A DNA stretch of 64,000 nt from Ascaphus truei (GCA_036426205.1 CM071587.1:2457068-2521067); one strand, 5' to 3'; positions 22,601-35,352 are shown, counted from the stretch's first letter. The notes: generated by a model from the sequence alone, not told the origin. Numbers and translations: made by a program.

Positions 22601-23320
22601 ACTCTTTTTGGAACCACTCCCCAGAACTCTGACCAGCACACGTGGACTACAATTGGAATATTGCACCTTTGTACAGTGTTTTGGAGCAGTTCGTCCCACT
22701 TGGTACATGTTCCCCTTTCTAGGGCAACCAAAGAGAGAGAAAAAGCACTGTGTACTGCACTCAGTCAATTATAAGTAGAATGAGATTGAAATAAGATCTA
22801 ACTTTGAATATTTATACTATAAGATAAAGGCCACAGTTGAAGTATATATATGTGCATGTCTGCACAATGTCCTTGTGACGTCAGTAATCCAAAATCGTCA
22901 GCAGCCATTGGCATCAAAACATCATATTCTTGTCAATGTTCTGTAGCTATTCTGTCCCTGCAGAGGCTGCGAGAGGGACTTGCACTGCTCCTTTGGGTAT
23001 ACACTCCGTAAATAATTTAGCACGGTCATTTTCCAAGGGCGGATGACAATTCTCCGCTGAACACGAAATGTTTCTTTAAATTGATTTTGAAAAAGTGAGA
23101 CAGATAGATGAAAAATATAAAAAATTAATCAGCTGGGATAAATGAGTGGGATAAAGTTTTATTGGAAAAACTGTGTGTGTTTCTCAGAGATAGACGTGTG
23201 CTTAATCCAGCTTTATAACCTTGTACCTGATTAGGAAGCGGTCTCACTCTGTTTTGGGTGCTGGTCGTATGTGTTAAACATGACAGATCAGACGTTTGAC
23301 TCTCCCTTCTATCCTCAAAC

Positions 23321-24178
23321 CAGTGGTTTTCAACCATTTTTTTGGTGAAGGAACCTTATGTGAAATCCTGAGGAACCCCAACCCTCTCTAATAGCGCGTC
23401 TGATATCAGGTGCATTGTAAGGAACCCCGAACCCCTCTAATAGCGCGTCTGAGATCAGATGCAGTGTAATGAACCCCAACCCTCTCTAATAGCACGTCTG
23501 AGATCAGATGCATTGTAAGGAACCCCAACCCTCTCTAACTAGCGGCTTGTGAATCAGAGCAGTGTAAGGACCCCAACCCTCTCTAATAGCGCGTCTGAGA
23601 TCAGATTGCATTGTAAGGAACCCCAACCCTCTCTAATAGCGCGTTGAGATCAATGCAGTGTAATGAACCCCAACCCTCTCTAATAGCGTGTCTGAGATCA
23701 GATGCATTGTAAGGAACCCCAACCCTCTCTAATAGCTGCGTCTGAGATCAGATGCATTGTATAGGAACCCCAACCCTCTCTAATAGCGTGTCTGAGATCA
23801 GATGCATTGTAAGGAACCCCAACCCTCTCCCATTGTTTTCCTAATATCGCGTCTGAGATCAGATGCAGTGTAAGGAACCCCAACCCTCTCTAATAGCGTG
23901 TCTGAGATCAGATGCATTGTAAGGAACCCCAACCCTCTCTAATAGCGCGTCTGAGATCAGATGCATTGTAAGGAACCCCAACCCTCTCTAATAGCGCGTC
24001 TGAGATCAGATGCATTGTAAGGAACCCCAACCCTCTCTAATAGTGTGTCTGAGATCAGATGCATTGTAAATTCTTCTGTATTTGGTTCAATTGGCAAATG
24101 ACCTGAAAATTGCAGGGAACCCTTTAGGGATGCCCGGGGAACCCAAGGGTTCCTAGGAACCCCTGTTTAAAAACACTG
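23321..24178. mobile_element. hAT-like element with internal 49-nt minisatellite (copy A)
   Basis: The ends are CAGTGGTTTTCAACC (left) and TGTTTAAAAACACTG (right), imperfect inverted repeats typical of vertebrate hAT remnants. No clear 8-bp duplication was seen. Between them 23370-24070 holds about 14 units of AACCCCAACCCTCTCTAATA plus GCGCGTCTGAGATCAGATGC and ATTGTAAGG. Several units show single-base losses suggestive of read error. Confidence 0.8.
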
Positions 24179-24834
24179 ATCTAACGCCTCCAGGGTATCT
24201 CCCTCCACTTTTTCATGGGCTTCTGGGAGAAAAACAACACAGACCACAATGTATTCCTCTTTTCTCCACAGAGACCTGAATAGGTGACTTCGTCTCAACA
24301 AAACGCCAGGACAGTTACTGACTCACCTTGGCTTTACTGACTAAGAAGGAGGCACCTGGTACCGTTACCGTTCAGATTCTGACCTCGGGTTGCCACATTT
24401 TTTATTATACGGGACGACCCCTCACACACAATACACACAATCCCCACAACACACGCACACAATTCTCACCACCACCAAACACACTCACATACTTTTACCC
24501 TGGTGAGGGAGGCCACCAGAACCACGCCGGTCCAGCATGTAGATGTGTAAATTGGGCCCGACTTCCGGCACCGGCTGGCGGTTGGGCAGGCCCCGCTGCT
24601 GCAGCTGGGACCCGGCAGCAAATAGAGGCCCGGCAGCTGGAAACAGAAGTTGGGTCCGACCTCTGGATGTGCCCAGTAGCGGATTTCCCGTTAGGCCTGG
24701 ACCTAGATCGGCAAAATTATGGCTGCCACCATATACTTTTGCCTCATTCTCTGGCCTATCGGACCTAATGGGAAGTCATTTTATCTGTTGCGCCCGGCTC
24801 CTTCTCCTTCTGAACCACAGTGTCAAATGATGTC

Positions 24835-25260
24835 ATGATATCGTGTTACCATGGCAACGTGACTGTGAGACGTCAAGTTGGTTCAGAAGGAAGAGGGGGG
24901 CGGCAGGTAAGGAGGCGGCCGCAACAGCTGTGCCTAGGGGCAGCGGATTTTGAAATCCAGGAAAGTCTGCTCCGCAGAGACTAGGTCAACCGCGAGGACC
25001 AAATTCTCATCTGAGAATGTAGCGGTCGCGGTCAGGAGTTCCTGCCGAAAACAGTTCCAGGAGTATCGGGCCCCTTGCTCTTCACCGAGGCATTTAAGTT
25101 AAATGCCGGGGCTCCGCACGAGGCCTCTGCAACCTCAATTTACCGGGGTTCTGTAGTCTTCTGGATGTGTCGTCATGGCAACGTGGCGTCAAATGAGCCG
25201 CGGGGTCATGTGACGTAGGCGTCGCCATAGTAACGCGCATCAAATGACGCTGCAGGGTTA
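24835..25260. repeat. GC-rich repeat with X-box-like and CRE-like motifs (copy A, second block)
   Basis: GTTACCATGGCAACGTGAC near 24845, and GTCGTCATGGCAACGTGGCG plus CATGTGACGTAGGCGTCGCC near 25170-25230. GTTACCATGGCAAC fits the RFX X-box pattern. It is the same kind of sequence as 19860-20100. Confidence 0.55.
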
Positions 25261-28200
25261 CTTTTTTTAATTAAAAGGATGATGATAATTAGCATACAGC
25301 GGATAAGATTGTGGGGATGAGAGCGCCAGCGTCCGTCAGAGAGGATTCCTGCTGTATACCTAATTCTTGCGGTCTGAATACAGAGAGAAGTGTAAGGGGA
25401 ATAAATGTTACATTTTGGTTCAGTTTATTGCCTGGTCTTTTATAGGTTATTAACATTAATACAGTTCCTCAAATGAGTGTCAATGTGTTGATTGAATGCT
25501 GCAGGAATTCATTTATAGTCCGCCTGGCCTTATACATAGTTTGATAACAGATCGATAGAAATAAGGGCTGTTTGTAAAAGGTACATTTTGCTGAATTTTT
25601 ATGGAACACAAAATAGACAAGTGGAACCCTTTAACTCCCAGGCGGGCCTGGTATACATTGCAAACTAATGCATTTATCGCTGACTGCCCGCTCTCTCCAC
25701 AAAGAGGTTTTTATAGGTTATCATATCAATTAATCTCTGCTCCAGTCTAAACATGTCTGCTTAGAGATGGTGATATTTAGTGAGGGTTTAGGCCTAGGCA
25801 GCCTGCTCTAAAACACGCTATACAATTAAAAAGGAACATTAACGAGCATCTTAGAATTTACTCTTGTGCGTCTGACAAGTGAGGGCAGTGACCCCGATGA
25901 GCACGGGCTAATTAGTAAGAATAATGTTTTATTCATTAAAATGCTGGTCCTGCTAATTTGATCAATCGCACAAAGATTTTCCTTTGGATAAAACAAACAA
26001 AGAGAAAGCTTTTAATGAATATGCCCTTTTGGAGACGGGAAGAGGAAATGCATGTGTAACCCGTCCTTTGCTTTCGGAGCCTGCTGTGCATTATTTTCTC
26101 ACCCGGGAGACCGAACTTGATCCCACGCAGTCTTCTCCTAATACTAATGTGCCACGTTTCATTCTTTAATGCAGGGGTGAGTTAGACAGTGTGTTCCCAG
26201 CATCCCTACAAGAAATAAACTGTATAATGATGTAGAGTATCTCCTCTCCTGATATATTGATTTCGAGCATTATCTTTCAACCCACAGCATAACACAGGAT
26301 AATCTTAGTTTACCTACGTCCCGATCATTGGGTTGGGGGGTGCATCCTGAAACCCCCTCCCCACAACCACCCCTTTATCAATGAAACAAACACACGTGTT
26401 CGGGAGAAATGGGTCGCAACTTTATTAACATGATACACAATACCCCAAACTAGGGTACCCCGCTAAATTGCTCCGTAACCATCCATAAACTTGAGGGTTA
26501 CCCCCAGCTTGTAACCATTTGCCAAGTAGTCACCCAGACCACTTGGACTCAATCAACACCACCACTGGAAGGACACTGCCATATGGGCCGCCAAAGCCAA
26601 GACCCCGCCTTCCCCAAATGACTACTGGAGGTACTTTGGACCACCCTCAAAGAGCCAACTTTCTGCCAGAGCTCCTTCCCCCTCTAACACCTTCCCACCA
26701 ACCTGCAACAAGAAATAACCCAACAATCCCGAATCCCAACAGTAACATTCCAAACAGGGAGGTTTGGGATTTAAAGAGACTTGCAAATTCTCCTTCCAGC
26801 ACTGATATAACTTACCTAACCCCAACTTGCTACATTAAGCGCCCCACACGTTCTGCCCACCCATCTTGCCCCCCCCACCATTTTTCCTTTTACATAGAAG
26901 GGAAGCAAAGGGTCCCCAGAACTTAACCACGTTCATTTCAATTCAGGGGACCCTCTCGTTTCTGAGAAAGAAACCTGGAATTGTAGCACCCCTAGCATCC
27001 CGTCCAGTAGAAAGAAAATGGCAGCTTAACCCCCCCCCCCCCACCCTCCGTGTTACGCGTGTGATTTGGAAGCTGCAGCATCGTGTATCACGGCTTACTA
27101 TTACCCCGCGTGTGCAACAGTAAAATAGCGCAAACTGGTTTCGGGAAAAAACAAAAGGGTGCAACAGAAAAATACATGAACCAACGGAGAGCCCCTTGCG
27201 CTGGGAAGTTCTGGTGAAGTCCTGGTGCTACCTATTACCCCATGGGGAAATGGGATCTTTATAGTGACGTAGATATCAGTGACACCTTTTCCCAGGATGT
27301 ATCAAGGCAAATTAATTCAGCTTTATTCTCAGGGGAGCTGTAAATAGAACAGCTAATGGATTGGACTGAATCTGTAGGATTTATTATCTTGTGGTTATGA
27401 AAACAACACGTTGAATCCTCCAAATGCAGGCGGTACATTTTATTGTCAACAAAGAAACATGGAATTGTGTCTCTGCAAATATTGGCCTTGTAAATGTTCT
27501 AACTAAATACATTTCTTTTGTGCACGAAGACTGCACATATTTAATTGCAGTCGGAGGTGGTAGTCCATTGGGAGATATTTGTAACCATAGCTGTTTCTTT
27601 TGTGTCTAACTCTTTGAATGGTGGGAGGTTTAAGGTTTAAACAGCAGTATAACTTATTGGGCCAATGTTTCATTCGTGGCTAAATAGGCAGCACCATGAC
27701 CCCTACTGAATATGAAGATTTTAGCCACCTTTAAATGAGCCTTAAATCCTCACTAGCAAGGAGAAGATGGCTTCACCGCATATTGAACAGTGATCTCTGT
27801 GAGGGGTTATACTAACCAAGACAGAACCAGACCAAGATTTCTAGTACTTTGACTAATTGTATCCCACCCAGTTGTCCCGACGTGTGTCCTGTTGGTGGGT
27901 GGGTTCTTAACACTAGACAGGTGCCACCAGTCTTCCTGCACTCTACCATGTGGTTGCGTGGTGCAGCGATCGCGTGGCCGCAGACAGGCCCCCAGTGACG
28001 TGAACGTGAGTGGAGAATACTCTACCATTCCAATGGCGTTCAGCAATAGAGCGGCAAACGCGATGTCTTCCTAGAAAACGAGCGTTCAATGCACGACGTA
28101 CCTTATATATCAGGTTGGCCCCTAGCGCGCCAGCCCTTATGCCGTGCAGAGTAAGACTTGGGGAACTTTAAAGGGTTTATGTGCTTCCACATTATGGCAA

Positions 28201-28780
28201 TTCAGTTTATAGAATCATACTGCCCTGGTTGAGGTTCACTTAGATGGACCGGTAACGTGTGAACATTGGCAACGCCAACCGGAAACCTTCAGAGCTTAAG
28301 AGAATTCGCAATATGCATTTCAGGGACAGCCCACTGTCAAACAACAGGAACATGTCCATGTCTGTATCACCAGCCAGACCCCGTGTGATCAAGAGCTTTC
28401 AGTGTAGGCTCTCTGACTCTAATCCCAGTGCTCTCTGACTCGTAAGGCTCGGTCTGCGGTTAAGTAAAAATGAGGACATGGATAGCCGGGACTAACCTGG
28501 AATCTCATGGCCACGCAGAGATGGAGTAGTAGAGGACAGAAACATTACATATTCAGTTAAATAAACCCACTGATATGGGGATGAAGTACATTACAGGGAA
28601 GAAAGGACACGGCAGACATAAAATAATGTGGATGTCCATTGTGGAATGTGTTACCCATCACTTTCTAAATAGGTTCACATGGAGGAGCCTCCACACACCG
28701 CTGTGTCGTGCCATGCGTTTACACCTCTCATACCAATGTCAACACCCGGTCTGTACGGAGATACCTGTGTGATAAAGGTA
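25261..28780. other. No gene recognised (copy A interior)
   Basis: The longest plus-strand frame (26519-26926, proline/threonine-rich) is not preserved as one frame in copy B, where small indels break it. I give it no function. C-runs occur near 27030. No RNA gene was seen. Confidence 0.5.
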
Positions 28781-29016
28781 GTAATCTGGATACAGGTGGT
28801 CCTCGGTATCCGACGGCCTGATTTCCGTCGGATGCCTTATCCGACGCCGCATAATGCAGTCTGCTGGACGCATTATCTGATGTCGGAAACTGCAATCCGA
28901 TGGTCCGTTGTCCGACTGCGGTTTGCAGAGCACATTACGTTGGATAAGCGAACACCGGCTGTACTGCTATATCAGGGGTGGGCTCAACGTCCCCCCCCCC
29001 TCCCAACCCCAATAGG

Positions 29017-30409
29017 TAGGGTGACCAGACTTACAAATGTCAAAACCGGGACACATTTTAAAAAAATCACCAAATGTGCCCCTTCTCCTTTATGTCTCTC
29101 AGCCCCCCCCTACTCTCTCTCACACACACATCATTCTCTCTCTTTCTCTCTCTTCCCCCCCATCCCTCCATTCTTTCTCTCCCCCATCCCTCTATTCCCT
29201 CTCTCCTTCCCCCAATATTCTGTCTCTCCCCATGCTTTGTTTCTCTCTCTCCATGCTCTCTCTCCCTGTGCTGTGTGTGTCTCTCTCTCCCCATGCTGTG
29301 TCTCTCTCTCCCCATGCTGTGTGTCTCTCTTGCTCCCCATGCTGTGTGACTCTCTCGCTCCCCATGCTGTGTGTGTGTCTCTCTCTCCCCATGCTGTGTG
29401 TGTGTGTCTCTCTCTCCCCATGCTGTGTGTGTCTCTCCCCATGCTGTGTCTCTCTTTCTTTCCCTGTGCTGTGTTTCTCTCTCTCCCCATGCTGTGTGTG
29501 TCTCTCTCCTCATGTTGTCTCTCTCTCCCCATGCTGTGTGTCTCTCTCCAAGCTGTCTCTCTCTCTCTCTCTCTCCCCATGCTGTGTGTCTCTCCCCATG
29601 CTGTGTGTGTCTCTCTCTCCCCATGCTGTGTGTGTGTCTCTCTCTCCCCATGCTGTGTGTGTCTCTCTCCCCATGCTGTGTGTGTCTCTCTCTCTCCCCA
29701 TGCTGTGTGTGTCTCTCTCCCCATGCTGTGTGTGTTGCTCTCTCTCCCCATGCTGTCTATCTCCCTCTCTCTCTCTCCCCATGCTGTCTATCTCTCTCTC
29801 CCTCATACTGTGTGTGTCTATCTCTCTCCCCATGCTGTCTTTCTACTCACGCTGTGTGTCTCTCTCCCCATGCTGTCTCTCTCTCTCCCCATGCTATGTG
29901 TCTCCAGCTCTTCCCATGCTGTGTCTCTCTCTCTCCCCCCCCCATGCTGTGTGTGTCTCTCTCTTTTCCCATGCTGTCTCTCTCTCCCCATGGTGTGTGT
30001 GTTTGTACTGTCCCTTTCACTGTGGAGCATGGGGGGCGGAGGGGGAGGAAGCCATCTTGAGCCCTGGCAGCAGACACTGACTCACTTCAGGGTCTCACTG
30101 CTGGGGCTCCACTGTACCTAACCCCACCCCCACCCACTCTGACTCAGACCCTGCCTCCGCTCTCCTCCCAGCATTCTCGCTCTCTGCTGCCCCCTGCTCT
30201 CCTCCCTCCCAGCATTCTCTGCTCTCTGCTGCCCCCCTGCTCTCCCTCCCAGCATTCTCTGTTCTCTGCTGCCCCCCCCCTCCCCTGCTCTGATGGTCAA
30301 AACCGGGACAGCCATAAAAAAACGTGATATTTTACAGAATGTCGGGCAGCCGGGACAGACCTTAAAAAATGGGACTGTCCCGGCTAAACCGGGACATCTG
30401 GTCACCCTA
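29017..30409. mobile_element. Inner hAT-like element with CT-rich minisatellite (copy A)
   Basis: The ends are TAGGGTGACCAGA and TCTGGTCACCCTA (13-bp inverted repeats). The flanking 8-mers are CCAATAGG (29009-29016) and CCAACAGG (30410-30417), 7 of 8 matching. Subterminal AACCGGGACA motifs sit near both ends. Between them lie a CCATGCTGTGTGTGTCTCTC array (about 29215-30000) and a GC-rich CTGCTCTCCTCCCTCCCAGC-type repeat (30140-30290). The open frames of 200-480 codons here (leucine/serine/cysteine-rich on plus; arginine/glutamate/histidine-rich on minus) are repeat artefacts. Confidence 0.9.
29215..30000. repeat. CT/GT-rich minisatellite, about 20-28-nt unit (copy A)
   Basis: Units are CTCTCTCTCCCCATGCTGTG followed by a variable TGTGTGT. 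Repetition on both strands and in several frames produces the long spurious frames. Confidence 0.95.
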
Positions 30410-30831
30410 CCAACAGGTCAGGTTTTAAGGATATCCCAGCTTCAGCACAGGTGGCTCAATCAGTGGCTCAGACAAAGACTTAGTCACCTCTGCTGAAGCA
30501 GGGACTGACTGAGTCACCTGTGCTGAAGCATAAATATCCTTAAAATCTGACCTATTATGGGTGGGGGCTTGAGGACAGGAGTTGAGCCCCCTGTGCTACA
30601 TGATCCGGCTTACATTGGCTTGCTCCAACTTGATGTGCTCTTACGCATTTAGATGTGTCAGTGCAGACATCATGAGCCGAGTTTTATGGTGGGCCAGCTG
30701 GTACAAGGTCCCAACTCATCATACAGAGCAGCGCTCGGCCGTAACTCTCCTGCGGGATGACGGGTCCCAAGGACTTTAATCAGGGAGGATGTCAATAGAA
30801 GACTAAAAATATAGTGCCACTAGTATGCAGA

Positions 30832-31075
30832 GGGCAGGGCACGCTCTTTAGAGACAGAGGGTGCGAAAAAGAGTGTTACAAATGTGCTCTTTAGAGACAG
30901 AGGGTGCGAAAAAGGGTGTTACAAATGTGCTCTTTAGAGACAGAGGGTGCGAAAAAGAGTGTTACAAATGTGCTCTTTAGAGACAGAGGGTTGAGAAAAA
31001 AGAGTTTGTTACAACAAATGATGCTCTTTAGAGACACGAGTGCGTGTTAAAAGGGGTGTTACAAATGTGGCTCTT
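30832..31075. repeat. Minisatellite, about 43-nt unit, about 6 copies (copy A)
   Basis: The unit is GTGCTCTTTAGAGACAGAGG followed by GTGCGAAAAAGAGTGTTACAAAT. The last units are degraded by small indels. Confidence 0.93.
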
Positions 31076-31320
31076 TTTGATTTCTTGCATAACCAGTGCT
31101 GCAGCAGCGCAGATGTATAATTAATAAATTAGACTGGAATATCTAGCTTTTGAGAGAGCTGTGATACTCGCACCCACAAGACCAGTTCCCAGTCTGTCCT
31201 ACACCTCTCCCGTTTACATTGCACTATTTTCCTAGATATACTTTTTTATATTCAATCCAATCGAATCAGCTTTATTGGCATCGCATGTGCAAGAGAACAT
31301 TTCAATATTGCCAAAGCATG

Positions 31321-32882
31321 AATACCGGGGTAGGGTTAATAAATGATTACCCAGTACATGCGAAACGGGGGAGTGTATAATGATTACACAGTGCGTCACA
31401 TGAGTAACGGGGTAGGGTATAATGATTACACAGTGCATACATAGTAACGGGTTAGGGTTATAATGGGTACACATACATGAGTAACAGGGGTAGAGAATAA
31501 TGATTACACAGTACATGAGTAACGGGGGAGGATATAATGATACACATTACATGAGTAACGGGGTAGGGTATAATTATTACACAGTACATGGGTAACAGGG
31601 GGTAGGTATAATGATTACACAGTCGTGAACATGAGTAACAGGGGTAGGGTATAATGGGTACACAGTACATGAGTAACAGGGGGTGAGAATAATGACACAC
31701 GTACATGAGTAACGGGGTAGGATATAATGATTACACAGTACATGAGTAACGGGTAGGGTATAATGATTACACGTACATGACTAACAGTGGGGTAGGGTAT
31801 ATGGGTACACATTACATGAGTAACAGGGGTAGAGAATAATGATTACCCAGTACATAGAGTAACAGGGGGTAGGGGTATAATGATTACACAGTACATGAAT
31901 AGCAGGGGGTAGGGTATAATGATTACACAGTAGATGTATAACAGGGGGTAGGGTATAATGATTACACAGTCATGAGTACCGGGGTAGGGTATAATTATTA
32001 CACAGTACTGACTACGGGGTAGAGTATAATTATTACACAGTACATGTACGGGGTAGGGTATAATGATTACACAGTACATGAGTAACGGGGTAGGTATAAT
32101 TATTACACAGTACATGGGTAACGGGGTAGGGTATAATGATTCACAGTGCAGTACATGAGTAACAGGGGGTAGGGGTATAATGGGTGTTACACAGTACATG
32201 AGTAACAGGGGGTAGAGATAAATGATTACACAGTACATGAGTACGGGGTAGGATATAAGATTACACAGTACATGAGTAACGGGTAGGGTATAATGATTAC
32301 ACAGTACATGACTAACAGGGGGTAGGGTTAATAATGGATACACAGTACTGAGTAACAGGGGGAAGATATAATGATTACACAGTACATAGTAACAGGGGGG
32401 TAGGGTATATGATTACCATACATGAATACAGGGGTAGGGTATAATGATTACCAGTAGATGTAATAACAGGGGTAGGTATAATGATTACACGTACATGAGT
32501 AACGGGGTAGGTATAATATTACACAGTACATGGGTAACAGGGGTAGGGTATAATGATTACACATTACATATGTCACAGGGGGTAGGGTATAATTATACAC
32601 AGTACATGAGTAACGGGTAGGGTATAATTATTACACTTACATGGGTAACGGGGTAGGGTATAATGATTACACAGTAACATGAGTAACGGGGTAGGGTATA
32701 ATTATTACACGTACAGGGTACAGGGGGTAGGGTATAATGATTACACATTACACTATTACAGGGGGGTAGGGTAAATTAGTTACCACGTACAAGATAACGG
32801 GGTAGGGTATAATTATTACACAGTACATGGGTAACGGGGTAGGGTATAATGATTACACAGTACATGAGTAACGGGGTAGGGT
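31321..32882. repeat. 37-nt minisatellite, about 42 copies (copy A)
   Basis: The unit is AGTACATGAGTAACGGGGTA followed by GGGTATAATGATTACAC. Frequent one-base losses and gains look like sequencing error. The array ends abruptly at 32882, where the next base resumes the sequence of 18098. This array is the join between the two large copies. Confidence 0.95.
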
Positions 32883-33351
32883 AACTTTATCAGAGTAACG
32901 TCAAAGATTCCTTTGATTTTCTGTCATCCTTTTTCCAGCTGGTCATTAACATGGGTTTTTTTAACATAATTAAGTTCTGATTATTGAGTTTCCCCATTGA
33001 TCAGGGAGCGCATGCCATCACCCCAGCCGTTCGTGAAATCATTCAAAGGAAGGGGATTAGTGGTTTATTTAAAGAGGAGATAGGGGGACAGCCTGATCAA
33101 TAATCTAGGTGCGTGCAGTCTCTGCCTAATCCATTCGCGTTACTCAATAGCGGCCCGAGTATGTGTTTTCAGCAGAGAGAGGGTTAGCTCCGTGGCACAT
33201 ATCTCTCTTACAAGACATCAGATCGCTTGTCGAGGGTTTTAGAACAATATAACATGATCCAGAATTGATGGCGAGTAAAAACCAAGCAGTATTTGCACAG
33301 CCTGTGAGCCAGTGGCGGGCAACTGATGCTGGTGAGGGCTTCACGTACCCA

Positions 33352-34469
33352 TGGCCGGTTGCAGGGGTAATTGGCGCCCTAGGTGAACCTTCAGCTGCCC
33401 CCTCCCCCTATTACTCCCCCCTCCCCCCCCCACAATTCATTCAACTTTCAGATTTTTTTTTGTCATGATCACCCTTTCTCGTCACACACCCACCCCCCCA
33501 CACTCTTTGTCATTCTCTCTCCCCCTGACACACATACCAGTGACCAACACAGGACCGCACAGAAAACACACACCAGGACAGGGCAGTAAAACGCAGTGAC
33601 ACACACACGGACACTAGCAGACCCGCAATGACACGAAGACATCTCACAGTGACACACACAGTGACACACATACACTGCACACAACACCTAGGCAGAGCAG
33701 GAACAGCAACACTGGATAGAGCAGACACGCAGTGAGACACACACACACTCAGGATCCACACAGCGACCACCACATATGGACAGACAGGGCCACAGTGACA
33801 CACACACACACACATAGACAGAGCAGGACACAGTGACACCACAGGACAAGCAGACAGGCAGTGAGACACACACACACTCATGATACACACCAGTACACAA
33901 CACACACACATAGGACAGAGCGGGCACACAGTGTCCACAAAAAAAACATATCAACGAGCAGGACACAGTGACACACACAGGACAGCAGACAGGCAGTGAG
34001 ACCACACACACTCAGTGATACACCACACCGTGAGACACCACACCACAGTACCCACTACATAGGACAAGCAGTGACATAGTGTACACACAGGACAGAGCAG
34101 ACAGGCAGTGAGACACACACACTCAGTGAATCACACACAGTGACACACACACCCAGTGGCACACACACATAGGACAGACAGGACCAGTGATACACACAGG
34201 ACGAGCAGACAGGCAGTGAGACACACACACTCGTGAGACACACACACTCAGTGATACACACACACAGTGGACACACCACACACAGTGACACCCACCCAGC
34301 TCTCCCTGCTTAGCCCCCCCCAGGCTCCTTACAACCATCTCCTTATGGCTGCTGCTGGGTCTGCACAATCAGGATGGAGCACACTGCTAGCTCTGTCCCT
34401 GCTCGGGGAAATCCCGCTACATACAATTCGGCACCCTAGGCACCGCTAATGGTGGAACCGGCCCTGTAT
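33352..34469. mobile_element. CACA-rich element with GGGCCGGT-type ends (copy B)
   Basis: Counterpart of 18550-19690, with the same flanks and an interior of CACACAGTGACACACA-type repeats with a different unit count. Confidence 0.6.
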
Positions 34470-34649
34470 GCATCACTGGACTGGGAGCAGGGTTGCCACC
34501 ACTCTGGATTTGACTCGGAGACTACGAGTTTCAGCCATGTTCCCGGGCTACGGGTTTACCTTGTAAACCTCTGGGTGGCGGCGTTCGGTGCATCCTCCGA
34601 CATCCTCGGCGTCCTTCCAGCATCTACCCCACCTGCACTCCTCTCAATA

Positions 34650-34870
34650 TGGCTGCGCGCGTCAAATGGGGCGCCACGTTGCCATGTCAACGGGAACAAA
34701 CTGACATCACAGCATAACTTGACGCCACGTTGCCATGACCACGTGATGTCACGTGACGTCCCTTCGCCATCAGCATCATGTTGTTCATGGCAACTTGACC
34801 TGCATAGCGTCCCGTTGTCATGGCACGGCGCACAATTAGACGCCATGCAGCCATATTGACAGGGCGTTGC
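34650..34870. repeat. GC-rich repeat with X-box-like and CRE-like motifs (copy B)
   Basis: Counterpart of 19860-20100: GTTGCCATGACCACGTGATG, CACGTGACGTCCC and GTTGTCATGGCA. Confidence 0.6.
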
Positions 34871-35174
34871 AGGGAGAGATGCAAGGAGGCGCAGAGGATG
34901 CAGAGACGGCCGCCGCTGAAGGTAAGCCCTACATTTGATCTCCGAGTTAGTCTTCAGTAGAAGTGGCAGCCCTGAGCTGGAGTCATTCAGTAGCCGATAG
35001 CCCAGGCTGTCCCATTCTCTGCCCACTAGGACCCATATTCAATGTAACAAGCATCGTCTGTGCTGCAAAGTTAGCAATGTATACATTGCATTAGGTTAGT
35101 GGAATGCTACTACACAGTAAACTGTTAACTGCCTTCAAGTCTCCTGCCCAAAGTTTTACAGTCCTTACACCCAG

Positions 35175-35352
35175 CCGCCGCAACTCCAGTCCTCAAGGAC
35201 CACCAACAGGACAGATTTTTAGGTTATCCCGTCAGCACAGTTGGTACAATCAGTGGCTCCAGTCTTCGACTGCACCATCTGGTCTGAAGCAGGGATATCC
35301 TGAGAACCTGACCTGTGTGGTGGCCCTTGAGGACTGCAGTTGCCCATCCATG
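35175..35352. mobile_element. Palindromic hAT-like MITE (copy B counterpart of copy 3)
   Basis: CCTCAAGGACCACCAACAGG at the left and GGTGGCCCTTGAGGACTGC at the right. It differs from 20393-20575 by a handful of indels. Confidence 0.85.

Larger units (their letters stand above)
28965..30601. mobile_element. Palindromic hAT-like MITE (outer element, 28973-30593) split by a second hAT-like element (copy A)
   Basis: The outer MITE begins CAGGGGTGGGCTCAAC at 28973 and ends GTTGAGCCCCCTG at 30593. Its 8-bp target-site duplications are TGCTATAT (28965-28972) and TGCTACAT (30594-30601), 7 of 8 matching. Its CCAACAGG motif was the target of the inner insertion. The right half (30410-30593) keeps the family core AACAGGTCAGG and GGCTCAATCAGTGGCTCAG. 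Confidence 0.88.
18098..32882. repeat. Large direct duplication, copy A (about 14.8 kb)
   Basis: From about CAGAGTACGCAAGATTCC onward the sequence repeats in the same order starting at 32883. Shared landmarks include the CACA block, the LINE, the 49-nt array, the nested hAT-like elements, the 43-nt array and the 37-nt array. Offsets between landmarks differ by tens of bases (hAT-like start at +10919 in A and +10824 in B), made up of scattered small indels. Confidence 0.95.

Noticed and set aside
26519..26926. A 135-codon plus-strand frame in duplication A
   Set aside because: Broken by frameshifts in copy B, proline/threonine-rich composition, and no known domain. Since either copy may contain read errors it cannot be settled, but nothing supports a gene.
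28679..30121. A 480-codon plus-strand open frame rich in Leu, Ser, Cys and Pro, and long Arg/Glu/His-rich frames opposite it
   Set aside because: They are produced by the CCATGCTGTGTGTGTCTCTC-type minisatellite inside a hAT-like element. Several frames on both strands are open at once, and the frames differ between copies A and B.
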